DNA of 64,000 nucleotides from an uncultured Bacteroidales bacterium (lineage in GTDB: Bacteria; Bacteroidota; Bacteroidia; Bacteroidales; UBA1715). The position numbers and the translations under genes were made by a program. Below, piece by piece: positions 56,147-63,494 of this stretch. Every line of letters begins with the position of its first letter. Position 1 is the stretch's first letter. The stretch lies in the NCBI GenBank assembly GCA_937892155.1, contig CALAUG010000040.1, positions 45,437 to 109,436 on the forward strand, in the 5' to 3' direction. Under the pieces are notes generated by a model, which made no database searches, had not been told where the DNA came from, and saw nothing but the letters and a program-made list of their open reading frames with translations.

Positions 56147-56983
56147 ATGAAACGGAAAATAATTTTAACAATAGCAATATTTTTCCCATGGATGTTTCTT
56201 GGTGCCCAGAATTATTGTGAATGGCAACGAGATACAACATTTTATCCAAATGGTGATTATTGCGTAACGTTAAAATCTGAAAACATACAATATCGAAGGT
56301 TCTTTTATGTTGGAAAAAAAATTTCTAGTTATTTTTTTGACATTAAAATGGATTCCGATGAATGGTGGGTATATAGACGAAAAAAAGATAAAAACAAGTG
56401 GAAAATGGATTTACAGGAAGAACGGATGATAGATAAAAATTTACTTGGTGACTCAATGTATGTACATTATGATTTGCACTACTTCAACGCTATCACCCCA
56501 CGTTCTTTGTACACTTTAAGTATAGATTATGGAGATACGGTTGGCAGTCGTTATCAATCGAATGATAAAACCATGGCTTATTTCCGTTGGAACAAAAAGA
56601 ATAACGAATGGAACAGCTATAAAAAGATTGTAAACGAGAAAGTCTGTACTGAAACCGACACTTGCTATACGATTACAATCTATAAGAAACATAAAAAAGA
56701 ATGGAAACCCTGCTATAAACGAGAACAGAGAAATGTAATTGTTCAAGGAAACCAGAAAGTAAATAGAAAAATCTATAAATGGGACAAGGAATGGATTCCC
56801 AAATATGAATGCTTTTATGGTTATGGATACGGGAATCCAGGATTATATTTTCAGAAATGGAACAAATCAGGAACGAAATACAAAGTAATGAAAAGATATT
56901 CATATAAGAGATTTTATAAATATGCCCATTATAAACACCCAGATAAGAAATATTACAATTTATTGATGAATACCATATATTGA
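56147..56983 (+). CDS. Secreted protein of unknown function
   Basis: 279 residues from ATG 56147, which gives the signal peptide TIAIFFPWMFLGAQ. The reading frame is open further upstream but that part overlaps the DUF1016 gene and has no signal, so the downstream start is preferred. The mature part is very basic and rich in Tyr, Trp and Lys (YRRKKDKNKWKMDLQ, KIVNEKVCTETDTCYTITIY, KYAHYKHPDKKYYN). No family recognised. It resembles the 806-residue neighbour in style (YEYK/YRRK strands). Confidence 0.65.
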   Translation: MKRKIILTIAIFFPWMFLGAQNYCEWQRDTTFYPNGDYCVTLKSENIQYRRFFYVGKKISSYFFDIKMDSDEWWVYRRKKDKNKWKMDLQEERMIDKNLLGDSMYVHYDLHYFNAITPRSLYTLSIDYGDTVGSRYQSNDKTMAYFRWNKKNNEWNSYKKIVNEKVCTETDTCYTITIYKKHKKEWKPCYKREQRNVIVQGNQKVNRKIYKWDKEWIPKYECFYGYGYGNPGLYFQKWNKSGTKYKVMKRYSYKRFYKYAHYKHPDKKYYNLLMNTIY

Positions 56984-57125
56984 TATTGATTTTACATACA
57001 ACAGGTCATCTTCACGTCCAAAATTTGGAGCCATACATTCCTAATGATGTGTTTGTGAGACCTTATACGATGAATGAGATTATAGAAGAAACAACCGAAG
57101 CAATAAAAAGATGTTTAGAATATTT

Positions 57126-57575
57126 ATGAAAAGCAAGATTTTTTTTATATTATTAATATGTGCCGTGACTTTGCAGGGATATTCACAAAATTATAATGGG
57201 TGTTTAGAATTATCTTTACCTAATTGGGAGGACTATAAAATAAAAGTTAAAGCACGTCAGCATTTTAGTGCACGTACATATACAAATGTAAATCGCATAG
57301 ATGTCGGAGAAAATAATAAGATAATTATTTCCATAAAGAGTAAAGGTAAGGTGCCAATGGTGATCCTTTTTGATAACGTATATGAGGTGTACTGTGTTAT
57401 AGAAAATATACAATATGATTGGGGATACTATTATGTTGATGTGGTGTCTGCAAAAACAAATTACCAGGGGGGGATAGCGCGTGGTGTGATTGATTTTGAG
57501 AATAACTTTGAGAAAAAGAAATTTATATGTTTTTTATATCTACAATTTGTTTGTAGATGGAAACAAAAAATTTAG
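57126..57575 (+). CDS. Secreted protein of unknown function
   Basis: 149 residues from ATG 57126 (an upstream in-frame ATG at 57111 adds five). Signal peptide FILLICAVTLQGYSQ. The mature part has beta strands (LELSLPNWEDYKIKVKARQH, NKIIISIKSKGKVPMVILF). The start codon overlaps the stop of a coding-looking fragment that reads LEPYIPNDVFVRPYTMNEII and ends at 57129 (ATGA), possibly the remains of another gene. Confidence 0.6.
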   Translation: MKSKIFFILLICAVTLQGYSQNYNGCLELSLPNWEDYKIKVKARQHFSARTYTNVNRIDVGENNKIIISIKSKGKVPMVILFDNVYEVYCVIENIQYDWGYYYVDVVSAKTNYQGGIARGVIDFENNFEKKKFICFLYLQFVCRWKQKI

Positions 57576-57661
57576 TTGATATTGTACGAAATTCGTTAAT
57601 TTTATCATTGCAAACGACTAAATTATTAGAATATGCACTCGAAAAACTATAGAACGATACT

Positions 57662-58321
57662 ATGTTTATATTCTCAATTGCATTGTATTCATCTGTACAA
57701 GCGCAGATAGGTAGTTTATGTCATAATATAATTTATCAAATCGTTGATGATAGTGAAAAATATGATTACGAGTTTTTTTATAGAACAATAAAAGTTATGC
57801 CATTCGACACAATAGCAGATGAACGAGATGGAGAATTTTTATTTCAATTCGGCCACGATACCATAAAAATTGTAAACAAAGATGCTATTATTCGCCGTGA
57901 AAAGGCATATATTGGAGAGTCTCCAGACAAACGCTTAGGTAAATACGTTCGCTGGCATAATACAAAATGTCGCAATAAACTGCCAATAAAAGGGTATTTG
58001 GTTATAACGGAAAAAACTACTAAACTGCAACAAATAATAAGTTTTCCAATATTATTTGAGGAATTTGAATATTGGTTTTATGGTTGTAAGTTTAAAGAAG
58101 GTGTTTTTATGGTACCAGGTTATACTCCTTCTTTACGTCAAACAAGGAACACAGATTTAGTTCCGTGTGAAAACGATTTACCGCAAGTCATTCTAAAATC
58201 ATGTCAGAATTATTCTATAAACAAAACAAAGAGAACGCGAAAACATAGCATACAACTTAATTCATACGGCATGGAACGAAGACTACGGAAACGAGATAAT
58301 TTGAATGTGATATGGGAATAG
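57662..58321 (+). CDS. Secreted protein of unknown function
   Basis: 219 residues. The short N-terminus (FIFSIALYSSVQAQ) acts as a signal peptide but lacks the usual basic start; an ATG at 57632 lies in another frame with plausible leader bases, so a small frameshift near the start is possible. The mature part has KVMPFDTIADERDGEFLFQF, two Cys and a basic tail (NKTKRTRKHSIQLN). No family recognised. The stop overlaps the next gene by 10 bases. Confidence 0.6.
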   Translation: MFIFSIALYSSVQAQIGSLCHNIIYQIVDDSEKYDYEFFYRTIKVMPFDTIADERDGEFLFQFGHDTIKIVNKDAIIRREKAYIGESPDKRLGKYVRWHNTKCRNKLPIKGYLVITEKTTKLQQIISFPILFEEFEYWFYGCKFKEGVFMVPGYTPSLRQTRNTDLVPCENDLPQVILKSCQNYSINKTKRTRKHSIQLNSYGMERRLRKRDNLNVIWE

Positions 58322-58830
58322 GGAAAACGATACGAAAGATATTATTTTGTCTTGTTCTGTTGCTTGGTGCAGGATTGAAGGGGTATGGACAGGACAGAAA
58401 AATTGTAATAGATACGTTTTTTTATCCTAAGTTTGCTAGTGATTATGCATATCTACAATACAAAAACTGTTTTTGTGAGGAAGAGGGATACATAATAATT
58501 GGTATGGAGAACGGTAAAGAAATACGTTCTGTAAAGGGAATAATTAATCCGAAATTAGTATTTGTTTTTAGAGATTATAAAGGAAAGATAGTTGGAGATT
58601 CAACTATAAAAAGTTGTTCGTTAAATATTTCACCTCATGTCTATGAAATATACAGTAGTAAGAAAAAGTTGAATTTTGAGGTGTTTAGTCCACCATATTG
58701 GACAAAAGGTTCTCTAAAAGAAACTGATACCACAGTACATATTAATCTATATTTAATAGAAAACAAATATATGGATTCTCTATGTAATGAGAAAAATATA
58801 AAAAAAGTGTTTGATAAAAATTTTAAGTAA
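58312..58830 (+). CDS. Secreted protein of unknown function
   Basis: 172 residues with a signal peptide (ILFCLVLLLGAGLKGYGQ). Mature part with KNCFCEEEGYIIIGMENGKE and VFVFRDYKGKIVGDST, ending basic. No family recognised. It overlaps the end of the previous gene, which suggests joint expression. Confidence 0.6.
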   Translation: MGIGKTIRKILFCLVLLLGAGLKGYGQDRKIVIDTFFYPKFASDYAYLQYKNCFCEEEGYIIIGMENGKEIRSVKGIINPKLVFVFRDYKGKIVGDSTIKSCSLNISPHVYEIYSSKKKLNFEVFSPPYWTKGSLKETDTTVHINLYLIENKYMDSLCNEKNIKKVFDKNFK

Positions 58831-58886
58831 ATATTATAACCCCCAAATCAAAAAATCCACTTTCTCAAATCAAAAAGTACATTTTG

Positions 58887-58921
58887 TTCTTAACATATAG
58901 GAAATTATAGTACTTCAAAAC
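58887..58921. repeat. 35-bp direct repeat, left copy
   Basis: A perfect copy of the 35 bases at 60464-60498; core CATATAGGAAATTATAG. Both copies can be read as the end of a reading frame (FLTYRKL and stop). The pair flanks about 1.54 kb holding two genes. Just to its left is a 22-base near-tandem duplication that starts CAAATCAAAAA in both halves. Confidence 0.85.
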
Positions 58922-58930
58922 TAAATAGGC

Positions 58931-60280
58931 ATGTTAAAACGTGGTTTATTAATAATAGTAGTTTTGCTCAATTTCTCTGTATTTGCACAGGATTTTGAAA
59001 CGCCGCCTCTTCGTATATATTTCTCAGATATGTGCGATATGGGAAAGAATGAATATTTTAAGAAATATCTTAAAGATAAAAGTTGTTCAACAGTCGAAAA
59101 AATTGAATTGGATGAATATGTTGGTGATTCAATTTTGATTACGCCAGAAGATTTTCCGAATTTGAAGTCCCTGAAAATTGATGCGACATATGCTGCTGCT
59201 GAAATTAAAGGAATCTCGGAATTTCAAACACTTAAAGAGTTTGAATGTAAGATGGGGAAACATTCAATCACAAACATAAACGAGGTATATGAATGTAAAA
59301 ATTTAGAAAGACTGACAATATACAGCAGATATTTTCCAATAGAAATAAGTCCCCAAATACTGAAATTAAAAAAATTGAAGAAATGCGAAATATCGCCAAT
59401 TTTAAATCCAGATATTTTATACAGTAAACATAAAAATTGGAAATCTATCATTATGGGAAATCCACCAGGTAGTTTATTTGATTCTCCTTTTGAATCAGAC
59501 ATTGTTTTATGGTGCAAAATGCACGGACTAACAGACGAACAGGTAAAAGAAATGGACTCTTCTTTGCTGAAAAAATATGATTATTCGTTCTCGGTAGATT
59601 CTTCTTTTTCAATATATTATAAGGATTTTGACTTTATGCACAAAGAAGGGTATTTGGCATGCGAGGGTAAGTTGCGTGATGGAATTCGTGTAGGGACATG
59701 GACATATAATTTGCAAGGTGATTTATCAATACTATCTTACGATGATTCGGGAAAACTATTAAATTGGAAATCAATGTACGCTGGAGATTCTCTTCATAAA
59801 GATACAAGTCAATATGCAAAAATCTATTATACTTTAGCAGAGGTTGTGATGAATCCCCAAAATACTGATACTCGTTTTAATGAGATTCGTCGTTACGGAC
59901 CATGTGATGATTATATGGAATATAATATCGTTAGAATCAACGACACTGCAACTTCCACTTTTTATTATACTATTTCGGGCGACTTTCCTTTGATAATGGA
60001 CTTGAAAAATAAGTACAAATTTAGAATTGATTTTTATAATCCGTATCCAGAACAAGACTCTATGAGGATAACGTATGAAATATGGAAGGGCTTTAACCCT
60101 CGTGCCAAACAGTATATGTTTTTAGAAACGATAGATGGAGAATTGCGATATAATTACAATGATTTTTTAGACAAGGAGATATTGTCAGTTTATGGATTAA
60201 AGAATTTCGAGGAACTTTGTGAAATGATTTATAAAAAATATGAGAGGTTCCTTGAACTATATGATGAGTTTAAAATGTGA
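58931..60280 (+). CDS. Secreted protein with MORN-like repeat, inside the 35-bp-repeat cassette
   Basis: 449 residues. Signal peptide LLIIVVLLNFSVFAQ. Residues ~45-150 read like irregular leucine-rich segments (FPNLKSLKIDATYAA, FQTLKEFECKMGK, CKNLERLTIYSRYFP, LKLKKLKKCEISP). Near residue 240 a MORN/YwqK-type repeat follows: GYLACEGKLRDGIRVGTWTY. The C-terminal part has no recognised domain. YwqK-like repeats occur in immunity or secreted proteins of uncertain role. The gene starts 10 bases after the left 35-bp repeat. Confidence 0.7.
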   Translation: MLKRGLLIIVVLLNFSVFAQDFETPPLRIYFSDMCDMGKNEYFKKYLKDKSCSTVEKIELDEYVGDSILITPEDFPNLKSLKIDATYAAAEIKGISEFQTLKEFECKMGKHSITNINEVYECKNLERLTIYSRYFPIEISPQILKLKKLKKCEISPILNPDILYSKHKNWKSIIMGNPPGSLFDSPFESDIVLWCKMHGLTDEQVKEMDSSLLKKYDYSFSVDSSFSIYYKDFDFMHKEGYLACEGKLRDGIRVGTWTYNLQGDLSILSYDDSGKLLNWKSMYAGDSLHKDTSQYAKIYYTLAEVVMNPQNTDTRFNEIRRYGPCDDYMEYNIVRINDTATSTFYYTISGDFPLIMDLKNKYKFRIDFYNPYPEQDSMRITYEIWKGFNPRAKQYMFLETIDGELRYNYNDFLDKEILSVYGLKNFEELCEMIYKKYERFLELYDEFKM

Positions 60281-60286
60281 TATAAT

Positions 60287-60487
60287 ATGTGTGGACCATA
60301 TAGAGATGTAAATAGTGTAATACAAAATGGAGACATGATAGTTCCATTGCAATTTCCTCCAATCTTATGGAATGATTTCTTACATGATACAGAAAAGTCG
60401 TTGGCATTAAGGGAGTTGATTTATATATTGGAGAGACAGGATGTTACTGATGATAAGTCTAGATTCTTAACATATAGGAAATTATAG
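60287..60487 (+). CDS. Small protein, possibly a gene fragment, ending in the right 35-bp repeat
   Basis: 66 residues without a signal (CGPYRDVNSVIQNGDMIVPL, ending FLTYRKL). Its last codons are part of the right 35-bp repeat; the left repeat carries the same FLTYRKL ending after a different sequence (NPLSQIKKYIL). This suggests it is the tail of a longer gene or a cassette-end ORF rather than a complete protein. It starts 6 bases after the previous stop. Confidence 0.4.
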   Translation: MCGPYRDVNSVIQNGDMIVPLQFPPILWNDFLHDTEKSLALRELIYILERQDVTDDKSRFLTYRKL

Positions 60488-60498
60488 TACTTCAAAAC
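60464..60498. repeat. 35-bp direct repeat, right copy
   Basis: Identical over 35 bases to 58887-58921. The flanking bases on both sides differ between the two copies, so the repeat edges are sharp. Confidence 0.85.
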
Positions 60499-60569
60499 AT
60501 GGAAATAGAAAATAAAAAAATTATCAGGTTATATGTAATGAGTTTAAATAAATTAAATAATTTGTAGTC

Positions 60570-61232
60570 ATGTCTGTCGGTTATATTTACAATCTCTTAC
60601 TCTTATCCAGTTTTGTATTTTCTATAATGTCAATAATGACAAACTCTGTAATCCTTTTTGGATTTTGTATTGTTGTGTATTCAATTATATACTATAGTCT
60701 TGTTCATTTCAAAATATTAAATAATAGTGGCATCTGGTTTTCGTTGTTTGTTATTGGCGTTTTTTATGCATATCTGGTCTCACAATTAAGTATTTTATAC
60801 TTTTTTTTTCCTGTAAGTTACTTTTTACTACCAACAGGTGTATTATTTGAAAATGATTATATAAGTGTCATGTTTTTTGTTATAATTTCGGTTGTCTTGT
60901 ATAATCGAAGGAGAAAAGCTTTAAGTAATATAGATAAATATTTATATGTTTTATTTTTATTGTTCTTTCCAACATTGAGGCATTATAGTGAAATTAATCA
61001 GAATGAAATTTGTAGTGAATATGGTGGATTAGGGGCGTGGATGTATGGTTTTAATTATAATTCTTTACCGTATAAATGTAGAGAATGTGAAGGAAAGATA
61101 ACTATTTTCAATGATTTTTGGTTAGGTATGCAATTTTTATCAATAATTCTTGGTCTTACGGTTTTCATTGTTATTTTATATTTCAGGACGCAAAACATTA
61201 AAAAGATAAAAAAAGATATATATAACGAATAA
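60570..61232 (+). CDS. Multi-pass membrane protein of unknown function
   Basis: 220 residues, very AT-rich. About six hydrophobic segments (LLLSSFVFSIMSIM, VILFGFCIVVYSIIYYSL, GIWFSLFVIGVFYAYLV, FFPVSYFLLPTGVLF, ISVMFFVIISVVLY, FLSIILGLTVFIVILYF), with a Cys pair (YKCRECEGK) before the last. No family recognised. The base composition is the most extreme in the window, pointing to recent transfer. Confidence 0.65.
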   Translation: MSVGYIYNLLLLSSFVFSIMSIMTNSVILFGFCIVVYSIIYYSLVHFKILNNSGIWFSLFVIGVFYAYLVSQLSILYFFFPVSYFLLPTGVLFENDYISVMFFVIISVVLYNRRRKALSNIDKYLYVLFLLFFPTLRHYSEINQNEICSEYGGLGAWMYGFNYNSLPYKCRECEGKITIFNDFWLGMQFLSIILGLTVFIVILYFRTQNIKKIKKDIYNE

Positions 61233-61337
61233 TAAACTAATATGAACGACCAAACATTTCTGCCATCGGTGTCAACATTGCTGTCGAAAGACAGCGTACC
61301 TGTTGCTGTTGTTACTTCTGTATTAGATTTTGTACCC

Positions 61338-61458
61338 TTCCCCAAAAATGTACACTTCCCTAAAAATGATGTGAACCCCAAAAGTTGGACACAACAAAAA
61401 AGGGAAGTTTACAGATATGTAGCCTTCCCTAAAAATCGCACAATGTCCACCGAGACTA
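61338..61458. mobile_element. Insertion-sequence end remnants (IS3-like inverted repeat)
   Basis: The segment carries TGAACCCCAAAAGTTGGACA at 61372-61391, which I recognise as the style of terminal inverted repeat found in the IS150 group of the IS3 family. Around it are three CTTCCC[CT]AAAAAT units (near 61338, 61355 and 61423), a GGGAAGTTTAC unit and GAGACTAAAACGATA at 61454. No transposase frame remains. The 78-codon frame that crosses this segment is an artefact of the repeats. Confidence 0.5.
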
Positions 61459-61535
61459 AAACGATACACGTGTAGAAAAAAAAGCATGACTAATTTGTTT
61501 AGGAAAAAGGTTGACATTCTTTCAAATATTTTTTT

Positions 61536-61543
61536 TAGTTTTG
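61536..61543 (+). promoter_or_regulatory. Candidate -7 box of the AbiE-type operon
   Basis: TAGTTTTG matches TAnnTTTG, 28 bases before the antitoxin start. A TTG at 61511-61513 is 22 bases upstream, slightly more than the ideal spacing. Confidence 0.45.
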
Positions 61544-61571
61544 CAAACTGATAATACAAATAATTAGGACT

Positions 61572-62147
61572 ATGAGTTCGCAAAATAATATTCTTGAGGT
61601 AATGTTGAATAGCCGTAGAACGGTATTCACTGTGCAATCGTTGAGGATGTTGACGGAATGTGAAGATAGTCGGAAATTAACGAAGTCTCTCAATTATTAT
61701 GTGAAAGAGGGAAAAATACGAAATCCTCGTCGTGGCATCTATACAAAGGCCGTTTATGATGAAAAGGAAATGGCCTACAGCTTGTTTCGTCCTGCCTATA
61801 TCTCGTTGGAGTATGTGCTTCAGCGAGCTGGTGTTGTATTTCAGTACGATGATGCCATAACGTGTGTAAGTTACTTGAACCGAATTGTTGAGGTAGATAA
61901 TAAAACGTATCAGTTCCGTATCATAAATCCAGAGTTGTGGATTGGGATGGAGGGGATAAATCAGAATGACAACGTACTGATAGCAACTCCGGAACGAGCG
62001 TTTCTTGATATGGTATATCTTAGTGCGGGCAACTGCTACTTTGATAATCTCCGCCCACTCAATAAAACAAAAGTAAAACAACTTCTTCCGTTGTATCAGT
62101 CGAAAGTGCTGAAAGAAAGAGTTTCCGATCTACTAACATTGAAATAG
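61572..62147 (+). CDS. AbiEi-type antitoxin/transcriptional regulator of a type IV toxin-antitoxin system
   Basis: 191 residues. The N-terminal winged-helix part (VFTVQSLRMLTECEDSRKL, YYVKEGKIRNPRRGIYTK) is that of AbiEi antitoxins, followed by RPAYISLEYVLQRAGV and the late motif IATPERAFLDMVYLS. AbiEi represses the operon and neutralises the nucleotidyltransferase toxin without binding it directly. It is followed 2 bases later by the AbiEii toxin, the standard order. Confidence 0.88.
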   Translation: MSSQNNILEVMLNSRRTVFTVQSLRMLTECEDSRKLTKSLNYYVKEGKIRNPRRGIYTKAVYDEKEMAYSLFRPAYISLEYVLQRAGVVFQYDDAITCVSYLNRIVEVDNKTYQFRIINPELWIGMEGINQNDNVLIATPERAFLDMVYLSAGNCYFDNLRPLNKTKVKQLLPLYQSKVLKERVSDLLTLK

Positions 62148-62149
62148 AA

Positions 62150-62842
62150 ATGGATAAGAATATACATAAACTCTATATGGCGCAGATTCTAAGTCTTCTG
62201 TTTAAGGATAAGGATTTGTGTAATGTGTTGGCATTTAAAGGAGGAACATCGTTGATGTTCTTTCACAATCTAAATCGTTTCTCAACCGACTTGGATTTCA
62301 ATTTGCTTGTGCCAGAAAAACTTGATATGGTGTACGATAAGGTGAGAACTATTTTAACTCGTTTTGGCTCAATTGACGATGAAGCGAAGAAACTATATGG
62401 ACCAGTGTTTGTGTTGAATTATGGTAAGGGGGAACGAATGTTGAAGGTGGAAATATCAATCCGTCAGTATCCGAACCATTATGAAATGCGTTCGTTAGCA
62501 GGGACGGATATTCGTGTGATGACGTTGCCTGATATGTTTGCACACAAACTTTGTGCTATGGGCGAACGCCTTTCTCCTCGTGACGTTTATGATGTATGGT
62601 TTTTCTTGCAGAATCATACAGAGATTAACGAAGAAATCGTCAAAATAAGAACAGGTAAGAGCGTTGGTGAATATGCGGCATGGTGTGCAGGGCATGTCCG
62701 TGAATCAAGTCCGAAACTATTGATGCAAGGTCTTGGCGAGGTGTTGAATGATACAAAGTCAAAGAATTTTGTAAAAAATAGACTCATTGACGAGACATCA
62801 GCAGCATTGGAACTATTCTCTTCATTCCCCTTGAAAATATGA
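62150..62842 (+). CDS. AbiEii-type nucleotidyltransferase toxin
   Basis: 230 residues. The DNA polymerase beta-like nucleotidyltransferase motif is intact: VLAFKGGTSLMFF followed by RFSTDLDFNLLVPE, then KVEISIRQ and a helical C-terminal part with DMFAHKLCAMGERLSPRDVYD. AbiEii toxins transfer nucleotides to target RNA (tRNA in studied homologues) and stop growth during phage attack. No obvious inactivating change. Confidence 0.9.
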   Translation: MDKNIHKLYMAQILSLLFKDKDLCNVLAFKGGTSLMFFHNLNRFSTDLDFNLLVPEKLDMVYDKVRTILTRFGSIDDEAKKLYGPVFVLNYGKGERMLKVEISIRQYPNHYEMRSLAGTDIRVMTLPDMFAHKLCAMGERLSPRDVYDVWFFLQNHTEINEEIVKIRTGKSVGEYAAWCAGHVRESSPKLLMQGLGEVLNDTKSKNFVKNRLIDETSAALELFSSFPLKI

Positions 62843-62950
62843 GAATCAGAATGAAACCATTCAAATCATATTGGAGTATCTCTTCCAAAAAATCGAATAA
62901 TGTCTAATAAGTCGCAAAAATTGTAAATTGAAAAGATTTGTATAGTTTTA

Positions 62951-62976
62951 CTATGTCAAAAAAATGGGAAGTTTAC
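62951..62976 (+). repeat. CTATGTCAAAAAA..GGGAAGTTTAC repeat, copy 2
   Basis: Matches 47306-47330 with one extra base and one substitution. It lies 18 bases before the TTG that would begin the FISUMP leader at 62994, and the longer ATG start of that gene (62964) falls inside the repeat. Confidence 0.5.
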
Positions 62977-63488
62977 ATAAAAATAAAAAAGTGTTGAAAC
63001 ACCTTTTCTCCATAGCAATCTTTCTCATTCTTGGTCTTGCAGGTTTTTGCCAAGAAGCAGTGGATTTAGGTCTTTCAGTGAAATGGGCAACGTGCAATGT
63101 AGGTGCAAGTAAGCCAGAAGAATATGGCAACTATTATACATTTGATGAAGCACAAAAATTATCAAATTCTAATTGGCGAGTGCCAACTCGAGAAGAAATG
63201 AATGAATTGTTGGAAAACTGTGATTATAAATGGACAACGCAAAATGGAGTTAATGGAGGTTTGTTTACAAGTAAGAAAAATGGAAACTCCATATTCCTTC
63301 CTGCTGCTGGTCGCCGCCATGGTTCGGATGTTTACTTCGTGGGTTACTGCGGGTACAACTGGTCTTCGTCTTCGTACCACTTTGAATATGGTGACCATCT
63401 AATCTACTACTATAGTGACAATGCCAACGTGACTGTTGACGCCCGTGGCTACGGATTCTCTGTGCGTCTTGTTCAAGATGTAAAATAA
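62964..63488 (+). CDS. FISUMP-domain secreted protein
   Basis: 174 residues from ATG 62964; an in-frame TTG at 62994 gives the leader that matches its paralogues (KHLFSIAIFLILGLAGFCQ) and may be the true start. The body follows the FISUMP pattern: VDLGLSVKWATCNVGAS, EEYGNYYTFDEAQKL, NWRVPTREEMNELLE, SIFLPAAGRRHGS, GYNWSSSSY, YGFSVRLVQDVK. It is very close to the copy at 48819, so a recent duplication is likely. Confidence 0.88.
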   Translation: MGSLHKNKKVLKHLFSIAIFLILGLAGFCQEAVDLGLSVKWATCNVGASKPEEYGNYYTFDEAQKLSNSNWRVPTREEMNELLENCDYKWTTQNGVNGGLFTSKKNGNSIFLPAAGRRHGSDVYFVGYCGYNWSSSSYHFEYGDHLIYYYSDNANVTVDARGYGFSVRLVQDVK

Positions 63489-63494
63489 AAACCT

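Noticed and set aside
61242..61475. 78-codon plus-strand frame with FPKN repeated three times
   Set aside because: The repeated residues come from the CTTCCCTAAAAAT units of insertion-sequence debris; no binding site, no homology and mixed composition.
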